Shown here piece after piece: positions 34,901 to 44,309 of a stretch of 64,000 nucleotides of DNA. The DNA comes from Notospermus geniculatus (taxonomy: Eukaryota; Nemertea; Pilidiophora; Heteronemertea; Lineidae): positions 62,904 through 126,903 of the forward strand of contig NMRB01001645.1 of assembly GCA_002633025.1 (NCBI GenBank). The letters run 5' to 3'. Position 1 is the stretch's first letter. Every line of letters begins with the position of its first letter. The notes below the pieces were generated by a model. That model did no database searches. It was not told where the DNA came from and was given only the letters and a program-made list of their open reading frames with translations. Position numbers and translations under genes: made by a program.

Positions 34901-35986
34901 GTCGGAACGGCCAAGATATCTTCCACAAGAGATCAATGTTCTGCTGTGGATTGTTTGCAGTTAACAGTGGTAGTTTCTGGAACATCAGCTTTCTCTTTGA
35001 TTCCACGTGACGGTAGTAGCGAATTGTGATTCTCTCATCCAGAAACGTGTTTTCTGGTGACTTTATCCTCGGAATCAAGTGATGCTGCTTAATGCCAGGG
35101 GTTGTAGCCAGGATGAGTCCCATTCCATGGAACGTTCCCTTGCCATCTAATGTTCGTACATTGTGGTCTACATTGTCCGCCACATACTGTCCGAAGTGAC
35201 CAGCGGTTGGTATATCTGTTCCCTTGAAATTAGCCGCACACTTGGAAAATCGGACAACTTCTGGATACGACAGGCAGAAGCCATGACTTGACAAACTTTC
35301 TATGAGGAAGCGTGAGCCAAACTGGTGATGCAGCTGAACGGCTAGTCCATACTGAAGAGGAGCAGTCAGTCTCCGCGGCCGCGTCTGCTGCATTATACAT
35401 TGTCCTATTGATGCAAGTTCTAAGTCATTTGATTTGCCACTGAACAGCTCAGACAAAAAGAGACGAAGTCCTGATGGTATGAAGGCGAGGTTTTTTTCCA
35501 TTGATTTAAGATCTTCCGCATCGGGATAAAACTCAGCTGATTGTTCTACACCTCGTATGTCACTTTTAATCAGTTCTGCAGCAGTTTTGATTATCTTACG
35601 TTTCTCTAATTCCACATTGCCAGAATCAGTCGATTGATAGAAACGTTGCAGAATCTTTGGAACCGAAGTCCAGTTCGTTACAACACTACCGTATGGACCA
35701 TTACTGGATATCAACAACCCGGGAAAATGGCGTTCGATCAACTCTTGCATGTATTTCGTGCTGTACGGATCTCTATGTCTACAAATGTCAGCCATTCTTT
35801 CCTCAAGTTTGGTTAGAGTCACAGAGTCTTCATTGCTCTCCACGAATCGATCCATAACCTCAAAGAAAGCTTCTATCCTTCTGGTGTCCACCTGCCGTCC
35901 GGTGCGAGGGTTCTTCCAGTAGCTATTGTTTTCATCCTGAAACCTCAGGGGGACCTGCCTACCAGTCCNTTTGGAATGGTACTTTT
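31935..35986 (-). CDS. Giant single-frame protein with XPG/FEN1-like nuclease and CXC tail
   Basis: The frame is open from 35986 to the stop at 31935. 1,318 codons count from a GTG at 35891, the first in-frame ATG is at 35855, and a plausible acceptor (GAGGTTTCAG) lies just upstream near 35942, so a 5' exon may exist. The N-terminal half has a compact block, YVADNVDHN with DGKGTFHGMG (residues about 236-258), of unknown function. Residues about 500-560 hold three 17-residue repeats. The C-terminal third reads as a PIN/XPG fold: TVIDAGSLIHRI, VVFDGYRYGASTKDATHKRR, APGDADVLIA, VIGEDTDLLVLL and CGCDTTSRLFGIGKG. These match the acidic blocks and the helix-hairpin region of FEN1-type nucleases. 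The tail (about 1262-1300) is a CXC/tesmin-like cluster with CQCKGECDSKRCSCRK. Flap-type nuclease activity is inferred from motifs only. No element ends were found, so host gene or mobile gene remains open. Confidence 0.8.
34247..34395 (-). repeat. 51-bp coding tandem repeat
   Basis: Three nearly identical 51-bp units (starting near 34247, 34298 and 34349) encode SDDMVCPSPDEHPEPST. Near-identity at the DNA level suggests recent expansion; the frame is preserved. Confidence 0.92.
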
Positions 35987-36105
35987 ATTTAGAGATGAGC
36001 ATAAGCAAGATTGAGAAAATAAGAAAACAGCCTGAGTGACTGATCCGAGCACCCAGATCACACGAGTTGATTTTTCTCCGGCCTGCAATAAATTTCAGTG
36101 AAGAA

Positions 36106-36205
36106 CAAAGTAATCTGAGGGGGATTTTTTCCTACTTTACCAAAAGAGGGATTTTTTCCTACTTTACCAAAAGAGGGATTTTTTCCGGGGGGATTTTTTC
36201 CTACA
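36106..36205. repeat. 27-bp tandem repeat
   Basis: Units of GGATTTTTTCCTACTTTACC plus AAAAGAG repeat two to three times, then degenerate into GGGGGGATTTTTTCC. Non-coding. Confidence 0.85.
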
Positions 36206-36740
36206 TTCAATTTTTCCATCAGAGTGCATGGGCCACGATCACTTTGGGTATATGATAAAAGGGAAAAATTTTCATTAGGACAGGCGGTAATCCTAGCGGT
36301 ATATGCATATCGGTAGGGCGGCGAAGTAGGCCTCCCTTATGGGTTGAAGTCTTACCTAAGGAGACAATATCAATATTATAATGATGGTTCACTGGATCAC
36401 ATCTCGGCAACCATTGGGATACATCAGATCATGTAGGTTTGGACTCGGATAAACTGTCTGGAATAGACAAAACAGAATTAACTTCAAGATACGTCCATGT
36501 AAAACCTAAAACATTGAATGCTCCCAATGTTATGTTATGTTATGTTATCACAATGGTAGCTGCTGTGGGCTTGTCTCTGCACAATTTTGCGTAACGAGCA
36601 GCAAGAGATGCTTTTTATCACAAAAAACAAACCTAGGAAACTATTTCCCACAAACTCCACTAGTCAATTTGTGCATGACTATTGCGGCTACTGGCAAAGA
36701 ATAGACCCCGCATAAGTTGTGCCGGACTGGGGGGGGGGGG

Positions 36741-36926
36741 NNNNNNNNNNNNNNNNNNNNNNNNNNNNNNNNNNNNNNNNNNNNNNNNNNNNNNNNNNNN
36801 NNNNNNNNNNNNNNNNNNNNNNNNNNNNNNNNNNNNNNNNNNNNNNNNNNNNNNNNNNNNNNNNNNNNNNNNNNNNNNNNNNNNNNNNNNNNNNNNNNNN
36901 NNNNNNNNNNNNNNNNNNNNNNNNNN
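36741..36926. other. Assembly gap flanked by G runs
   Basis: 186 Ns with runs of G at both sides. The sequence inside is unknown; open frames crossing it are meaningless. Confidence 0.95.
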
Positions 36927-38228
36927 GGGGGGGGGATACTTTCTGCAGCATTTTCTTTGGCGCGAAAAGTTTTGCGCACATTGTCCACACCAGTTACTCG
37001 CTAGAAGTCAAAGGCCTATTCTGCAAAGTTGCTGAAGGAAAACCCAGGCAGAAAAAATTAGTATGGACAACATTCGCACGGCCCTACATTTGCGCAAAAA
37101 CTTTTGCGTCCAAATCTCACGGTCAACTTTGCCTTGTTCTTCAAAACTCTACCCAAGTAATTCATTCTTACACAATTTCCCATGCAGAAGAAAGTGACCA
37201 TATGAAAATGATACAATTAAAACAACCTTACCTGCATTTAATTAAGAAAAAAACACGAAAATCATTCAAAAACATCCGAGAACTTCAAATTTTCCCGCAG
37301 ATGCGCTTCGCGCTGAAATCCCGACGTCATCAACAGCGCGGTGACGTCAGACCGCCTATTACGCGGGGGCCGTCAGCTGAATTCGGGGCAATGACGTCAT
37401 CATTTCTCGTCCGAAATTCGTTGCTTTTAACCGTTTATTTGACCACTTTCCCGTGGGGGGATTCCTGGGGATTCTTCACACAATATAATACACATCTTAA
37501 TCTTCCATTCTGCGCAAAAAAAACGTGTGTTGCAATTTCTTCTTGCTTTCCATCGATTTCGGCGTAGATTGCCTGGACTATAGCTTGACTGCTCACCACT
37601 CGCGCAGTCTTCCCGTCGTTCAAGCTGGTCACCTGAAAAGTGACGTGGGGAAAAAGTCAACCCTACGAAGTTGAACAGCCATAATTCCTCAACAAATTTG
37701 GGTGAGCTGTTTTCTGGTGAGCTTCAGAAAGGGCAAGATGTATGCAAGGTGCACTGTCACCGAATTGTCGTTAGGCCAATTCATACTTCTCGATGTACTG
37801 CATGCGGTGACACCCGTGGCGGTGAGGTACTTCATAAATGTGAAATCCTCCTGTCGAAATTGTGATATGTCTTTGTCGCATATTGCTGTGGGTTATACAT
37901 GTATTGTATCAGGAAGCGAGTAGCCATACCTGCTGAACTGTGGCTGACAATGACACCAGCGTCTTTTGTGGGGATGCACAGGCATCTTGTATGGTTATGG
38001 TAGCAGCTGGTCGGGGTGAGATGAGGTCATTTGCGGACCGGATGATGGATTGTGGAATTGATGTCATTGTGGCTGTTTTGAAGACCCTGAAGTTCTTTGA
38101 TTCAAAGAGATGTGTGGGCTTTGATGCGTAATTGATGATGATTACTGTGGTGCCTTCCCTCATTGTCTGGAGGAACATTTCTGAGTAAATGCAAATCTTC
38201 GTCGCTGCTGTGATATCAGCGGTATACG

Positions 38229-38460
38229 GTAATAAAGGCACTGGAAAAAAAGGCACCGGAAAAAAAGGCACGGAAAAAAAGGCACTAGGTAAAGAAGGCA
38301 CTGGAAAAAAAGGCACTAGGTAAAAAAGGCACTAGGAAAAAAAGGCACTAGGAAAAAAAGGCACTAGGAAATAAAGGCACTAGGTAAAAAAGGCACTAGG
38401 AAAAAAGGCACTAGGTAAAAAAGGCACTCTAAAAACAGAAACTAGGAAAAAAAGGCACTT
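38229..38460. repeat. Left subterminal array of GGCACTAGGAAAAAAA
   Basis: About a dozen units of AAAAAAGGCACTAGG (with GGTAAAAAA variants) run inward from the left TIR of the MULE. They are inverted relative to the array at 41440-41655. Confidence 0.95.
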
Positions 38461-39149
38461 TTTACAAAATGGAATTTCGGCCTGTATACATTTTCTCCAG
38501 ACCTGGGGGTATTTTTGTTATATTAGACTAGAGAAGAATTGGGCTAATTACTCCCTGCTAATAACGTCTTTGGGTAATTAATAATTATTTTATAATTCTG
38601 TTGTTACAATATGTTTTGTTGTCCACTGAATTAACCTAATTTAAAGGCTAAATTGTGTTTGTAGTATTTGCATGCATTGTGTTATTTGCCTTGCAGAGCA
38701 TTTTTCTTATAAAATACAGGAAGCTACTCTTCCTACCTGAGAAACCAAGTTTGGATTTGAAATCTTTGCAATCCATTCTGGGGGAAAAACATGTCTTCTA
38801 TGTAGGCCTATTTCATAGTTCTTTTTTTCCTGAATGATTTTATTCATAGGGCTTCACAAGGAAGGTGTATAATGTGACTTCTTTGTTTGTTCCTGAATGC
38901 TTTTATTCACAGGGCTTCACAGGTGCATTACAAAATGTGACTTTTGTTTTTCCGGAATGCGTTTTTATTCATAGAGCTTCACACGTGTTTCGCCAACCGA
39001 TTTCTTTGTTTTGGACATTGATTCCTATGAACAGGTATATTCTTAAATGGGTTCATACTGTAATTAAAGGAAATATATAAAGGCGATATATAAATAAGGG
39101 ATCTCTGGAATGCGTCAGTAGTTCATCAAACAAGAGTGCTGAGAAGATT

Positions 39150-40614
39150 ATGGAGCTGATAACCAACAACAAGGGAGGCCAGAAACTCTGTTACGATGGA
39201 TATATGTACAATAAGCAGAGACAGTCCAACACAACCATTTATTGGCGCTGCACAAAAGTTAACGCTGGCTGCAAAGGAAGATTGAGGTCTACCTTAAACG
39301 TTGGGGATTTGCATTTGTTGTCCGAGCACAATCACGATCCAGACCAGAACAACATCGAAATAACGAAAGCACGGGCCCAGATGAAACGTTTGGCTGCAGA
39401 TACCGATTCAAAACCAGCACAGATTCTCGCTAGAGTGAACGCAACCATAACACCAGATGCTCAAGCTTTCTTGCCTCAGCCAGACACATGCAAATGCACG
39501 ATTCGAAATGAACGTACGAAACATGCCCGTTGAGCCAGACAATGTCCGAGAATTGGTTATCGAAGGCGAATGGGCTCTGACGTTACCCGAAAATGACGAA
39601 GCTCCACGGGATTTTTTACTCTTTGACAACCAAGATGAAAATGGTGACAGAATCATCTGCTTCTGTTCTCTTGCACAGCTGGAGGTCCTAGCTAATGCCG
39701 ACAAATGGTTCCTTGATGGGAATTACGCCATGTCTCCTAAGAACTTTATGCAGGTCTACATAATACGTGTTCCTTTTGCTGAGATCAATGTGCTTTCGGC
39801 AGCTTCCTTATTTCAGAGAAAGTCTATGGACACTTACAACGAACTTCTAGGTAGAATCGTTCACAATTGTCAGAATACATTTGGTTATGCCCCCGACCCT
39901 AGAATATGCATGATTGACTTTGAACTGGCAGTATCCAATGCTTTAAATAATGTTCTGGGGGATGCAACAGAAGTGAAAGGATGTTTCTACCATCTGACTC
40001 AGTCTACGTGGACAAAGATTCAGGAATTGGGACTTGTGAATACCTACAAGCAACAGGAGGAATTCCGACATTTCTGTGGGATGCTGGACGGTCTTGCTTT
40101 CTTTCCCGTGCAGGACTTTGAAAATGGCATGCGTTACATCAGACAGATTGCACCAGCAGAGGTGGCCGAGTTGATCGACTACTTCGACACAACTTATGTT
40201 ACGGGGGCCTTTAGGAATGTTTGTGCCCAGGGTGGATTAGTTGTTATTCGCAGAACCCCACCATCGTTTCCTCCAGCACTTTGGAATGTTCACGACACCA
40301 CACTCAATGATGATCCTCGAACCAACAACATCTGCGAGGCATGGAATAATAAATTTACACATTTGGTAGGCCACACCCATCCCACTGTATGGAAATTCAT
40401 CAAGACCCTTCAACTCGAGGAAAAATCCGTCAGAACAGCTCTTGCCCAGGATGCTATCGGAAACCGCCCAAGAAAAAGAGTCCGTCGCTCAGTTCAAGAA
40501 CAACAGAGGCGCTTGCAGAATTTGTGTATCGACTACAATACTGGTAGAAAGGATATGGAGGAATTTCTGCGTGGAATAGGACATTGTATCCGCGTTGGGA
40601 ATATCGCTATATAA
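39150..40614 (+). pseudogene. FLYWCH-MULE transposase, one frameshift
   Basis: The first frame (from the ATG at 39150) encodes a FLYWCH zinc finger: LCYDGYMYNKQRQSNTTIYWRC, CKGR and HNHDP. The second frame (to 40614) carries the MULE catalytic domain: WFLDGNYAMSP (first Asp), RICMIDFELAVSNAL (second Asp), GCFYHLTQS (the CxxxH of MULEs) and NNICEAWNNKF (Glu). The two frames meet around 39518-39525, where one base has been lost; otherwise no stop interrupts about 485 codons. FLYWCH binds DNA at the element ends, and the RNase H-like domain cuts and joins. Without the frameshift this would be a normal-length protein, so the copy is young. Confidence 0.9.
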
Positions 40615-41150
40615 TGCACAAATAATGTGTCCACGGACTATGTCATGATTTCCCAGTTTGCCTAAGATATCATCACAAGCAACTGAATATGCCACTACCG
40701 GCACTAGAGACTAAGAGATAATGTTTTACATCATAGGTGCCGTGCAATTAAATAATGTGCTTCCAATTTTTTGGGTTTTCAACAAATCAGAAATGTACCG
40801 GTATGATGATGGACTTTAAAACAAGAACTTGACAGAAGCCACATGGTACATGTAATATAATTGGGATCATCACACGCAAGAAACTCTATGTTTATGGATA
40901 CATAATGTCTTGCATCATGTACTTACCACACCTGTAATAGAATTGTATAATGTGCTTCAATTTTTCAACAATCTTTAAAAATTGTACCGTACCGTGGAAT
41001 GTACTCAACTTCAAAATAAGAAGTTTTAGAATGGACTGTTAGTGTTATGGCTTTTGGATGGTTGGCAATGATAAATTTTACGTTTACATTAGCTTTGCTG
41101 TTAAAAATGAAGTACAGTGATTCTCCTGTCAACCACATTGTATTGAACAA

Positions 41151-41424
41151 CAGGCCCGGATCCAGAGGGGGGCACATGGGGCATGTGCCCCCCCCCCCTA
41201 TTTTTTGAGGGTCAATGATTTTTTTACTGCACTTTTTGGAAATCGCCTAGTATTTCATGTCTAAGATGCTGGGAAATCGCATCTCAGAGCTTTGATTTTT
41301 CAAATTTTCCCGGGGGAGGCCCCCCGGACCCCCCTTCGTGTGCGCGCACTTGTGGTGCGAACCAACTGAGGTCTTCGCCCTCAGGGTTGTGCCCCCGTAT
41401 TTCTAAATCCTGGATCCGGCCCTG
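41151..41424. mobile_element. 274-bp hAT-like MITE inside the MULE
   Basis: Ends CAGGCCCGGATCCAG and CTGGATCCGGCCCTG are inverted. They are flanked by AACAA on both sides, and G/C runs lie internally. CAGGGCCGGATCC-type ends with short duplications are known from many animal genomes; hAT affinity is inferred. Confidence 0.75.
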
Positions 41425-41439
41425 AACAATGTTGAATTT

Positions 41440-41655
41440 CTTGAAAGTGCCAAGTGCCACTTTTTTCCAAGTGCCACTTTTTTCCAAGTGCCTTTTTTTC
41501 CTAGTGCCTTTTTTTCCAGTGCCTTCTTTACCTAGTGCCTTTTTTTCCTAGTGCCTTTTTTACCTAGTGCCTTTTTTTCCTAGTGCCTTTTTTCCAGTGC
41601 CTTTTTTTCCTAGTGCCTTTTTTCCGTGCCTTTTTTTCCAGTGCCTTTTTTACCT
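41440..41655. repeat. Right subterminal array of TTTTTTTCCTAGTGCC
   Basis: Tandem TTTTTTTCCTAGTGCC units mirror the left array of the MULE in inverted orientation. They extend into the right TIR at 41661. Confidence 0.95.
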
Positions 41656-42775
41656 AGATTCGATATCAGCAATTCCCATTGGCCAACAACTTGAATTCTT
41701 TCCCAAAGAGCTGATCTTCGTTCGCTTTCTGCCGACTTTAACGATCTTTACCGTAAGAGGTATTTTGTTGTAAGGCATATTGGAGGCGAGGGCTTTTGAA
41801 AGGTTCCACTGCGGCATTCTGTAAAATAGTAAAGAGAAATGCCAAATGAAGGTTATTCTATGATAAAAAGCATAACGAGTAGATATGGTCACGGCTTACG
41901 AGTTGACCGTAATTACGAGTAACTTGGTTAGGCCTACGAGTTGACCGAGGTACGAGTTACAGTTGACCTGGTTATAATACTGGTTGGCTTGCATTTGGAA
42001 TCGCTGATATGATAGGCCCGCCGCCTACTGGTAGATGAAGCATGAGCGATTCCCATGTGTGTGATGTGCATATGGTGAATGCACGTTGTCTGATTACGAT
42101 GGATTGTAGGCCTAACGACTAACGTCATGACGTGCATGCACGGATGGATTGCAACATGCACGAGGCTAGCCGAGGTATAGACAATGAAAATGTCTCGCAT
42201 TCAACATGTTATTGTAACATTTCATTAATATGAACTGAGCCTTGCCTTACTTTTGGCAAAATACTAATTCAGAAAAGTAAAAACAGACTATTATATTGTT
42301 GACTCAACCTTGGCGCCGTCCAGGTATATGTCATGACATCATTTTCCACTCTGTTGGGTAGGCGCTGTGATACCTGCCATGGCTCGAGCAAAGGTTTGGC
42401 TCAGAAAGGGCATAAAAGTCTTTTTATTTTATTTTGTGCAAAATATCTGCAAACATTTTAGCCTAGGCTCACGGCAGCATATGTAGCATTACTGAGGATG
42501 TGTTGATTTGAGAACTTTTCATGAGAGTTTTGTGTTTTTGCAGGTTTTAGAACATGCTGTGCATGGTGTACATTCACTGTATGTAGGCCTACATGCAGTG
42601 TTTGTTATTGCCTTTTGGTCCATCATGGCCGACTTTGGCAATCTGCCTATTCGCCTAGACCCCTCACGTCCTCGGGGCGTAAAATGAATGCGACATTAGC
42701 AGGGCCTACATTTGTAGGGCCTAGGCCCACAAACCTTTTCGCCTTATGTTGCTGCTTCCTGATCCTCGACCCTGT

Positions 42776-43219
42776 TCAGATCCATGGTCTTTTAGACCTA
42801 GGCCTAGGTCCAACACTTGGCGACCTCGCCGTCTGCCCGTTGGGGTGAACGTCCTCACCATCTCTTGGTTTATATTGTTGTTGAGAAATGACCTTGGGTA
42901 AGGGTGCATCCTCCCTGTACCGGTACCTTTGCTGCTGGTTGTGTTGCCGACGTCGTCCGGCCTGCCCCCCCCGCTCGTCAGGCCCGGCCATAGCCATGCC
43001 TTCCATAACCCGAATAGGACGGATATTTCCGACAACCGGATGGTTGACCAGTTGTCCTATTATATTACGCACTTCCTCCGACGTGCCAGGAGCGGCACGC
43101 CGAAGATCTCGCATGAGATCTTCGAATTCATTCGCGTGAGCAATACGGGAAACTTGCTCTCGCGCCATATTGAATCGAACTGATTTCATCATCATCATTT
43201 TTAGAGCCACGATAGCCAT
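42776..43219 (-). CDS. Hypothetical first exon, basic protein
   Basis: 148 codons; the likely start is MMMMKSVRFNMAREQ or the internal MAREQ. The middle is helical and charged (FEDLMRDLRRAAPGTSEEV), followed by an Arg/Gln-rich low-complexity part (GRRRQHNQQQRYRYRED). No family was recognised. It lies on the same strand as, and 0.9 kb upstream of, the interrupted OB-fold exon, so it could be an earlier exon of that gene. The CpG-richer composition around 42900-43130 also fits a 5' exon. Existence as a real gene is uncertain. Confidence 0.4.
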   Translation of the reverse strand: MAIVALKMMMMKSVRFNMAREQVSRIAHANEFEDLMRDLRRAAPGTSEEVRNIIGQLVNHPVVGNIRPIRVMEGMAMAGPDERGGQAGRRRQHNQQQRYRYREDAPLPKVISQQQYKPRDGEDVHPNGQTARSPSVGPRPRSKRPWI

Positions 43220-43869
43220 AGTTGACTTTGGGCTCCTCCAAGTTGTACATCGTAACGTAATACGGTGCCAAAGGTACGCTTAGGTGCAGACGGTTAGAAT
43301 AAAAAAATATAGTGTTCTTCCTTTACGGTAAATCCTCCGGATCCAGCTAATTATCTCGACGAAACTATTCACAAGTCAATAATAAATAAAAAGTCATCCT
43401 TTGACTATAATCTGACACTCCTTGTTCATCATCAGTATCTGACTCTATAGTCGAACATAGCAGGGGCCTGCCTCCAATGCCTGACATAGCAGCGGCCTGC
43501 CTCCAATGCCTGAGCTTTCAACACCCTTACGGGTCTCGCACATGAACCAATCAAAATCATTATAAGCGACCACGTGATAATAACTGGTCACGTGCGTCTT
43601 GAGGAAAGTTTTTGCAAGACTTACGTAACACTTGCGCGAAATTAGGCCAAGACGGTTGTTAAATCTGGCAAGACAACAACATGGGCAAGATAGATATTTT
43701 ACGTCAAGAGGAAAGAAATTTTAAACGAGTTAGAAATTTGGTGTGCAATTTATTTTTATGGGCAAGGAAAAATAAAACGTGTAGCAAAAAATATTTTGTA
43801 AGGACAAGAAAAAAATAAGAGGAAAAAATTTTAAAAAGTGATAAAAATTATTAAATCTAGAGGGAAAAA

Positions 43870-44267
43870 ATATTTTTCTAGAAAAAAATAACATTTTAAT
43901 AGAATAAAGTGTGTCTTGAATATTGTCCACTTTGGCTTGCCATATTGGATGACAATAGAGAAAATCTCCTCTTTTAGAAATGCGTTTTTGCTACCTTGGA
44001 TTTTTGAGGAAGCAAATGGAGAGTCATGTTTCCAGATATCTTTTGCCAGGTAGGCATAACAATATTTGCATGGTAGTGTATAGTCAGTGTAATCATCAGT
44101 GGCTCCAGAGGATCTAAGCTGCACACAATGAGAGTACTGTGGTTCACTAAAGTTCTGTGAGTCGCTGATGAGCTCTTTCGCTTTTCCTCCAATCTGAGCA
44201 TCTTCTCCTCAACACCCGGTGATGTCCTGTCCTCGGTATTCCCAAACTTTTCCGAAGAACTTCTCAA
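43870..44267 (-). pseudogene. Zinc-finger-like fragment
   Basis: One minus-strand frame holds TLPCKYCYAYLAKDIWKHDS, a C2H-type motif like those at the start of some invertebrate multi-copy proteins. It is next to charged segments in the other frame. No complete gene can be built; it is probably a decayed exon. Confidence 0.35.
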
Positions 44268-44309
44268 CGGATATTCGTCTCAGATTCGGTCTCCTTTGGT
44301 TATCCCTCA

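Larger units (their letters stand above)
38221..41661. mobile_element. Complete Mutator-like element (3,441 bp)
   Basis: A 9-bp duplication, GATATCAGC, flanks the element at 38212-38220 and 41662-41670. The terminal inverted repeats contain AGGTAA(A/T)AAAGGCACTGG and pass directly into inverted minisatellite arrays. The interior carries a FLYWCH-MULE transposase on the plus strand and a smaller inserted MITE (41151-41424). Regions 38460-39149 and 40615-41150 contain no other gene. Confidence 0.9.
37598..41818 (-). pseudogene. OB-fold-like gene exon split by a MULE
   Basis: On the minus strand an acceptor (CTATTTTACAG) opens an exon at 41818. The 52 codons to 41662 end in GGA ATT GCT GAT ATC. 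The frame resumes at 38211 with ACA GCA GCG and runs 94 codons to a donor (CAG|GTATGG) at 37930. The two halves are separated exactly by the MULE and one 9-bp target copy. The restored exon has alternating beta-type segments (LTVKIVKVGRKRTKIS, TTVIIINYA, FRVFKTATM, ATITIQDACASP, TLVSLSATVQQ). These look like an OB-fold of the RPA type, which would bind single-stranded nucleic acid. A following exon starts at 37633 (TTTTCAG) and encodes VTSLNDGKTARV, probably with its donor at 37597. The ORF at 42776-43219 may be an upstream exon. Fold assignment is by eye. Confidence 0.6.

Noticed and set aside
32419-35857. Many plus-strand and alternative minus-strand frames over the giant ORF
   Set aside because: They are shadows of the 1,318-codon frame; none has recognisable motifs or splice signals.
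36641-37567. Open frames crossing the N run at 36741-36926
   Set aside because: Length is created by unknown bases; the flanks show no coding similarity.
38221-38460. Regularly spaced repeats that could suggest a CRISPR array
   Set aside because: Units are contiguous low-complexity minisatellite without unique spacers, and the DNA is clearly eukaryotic; they belong to MULE ends.
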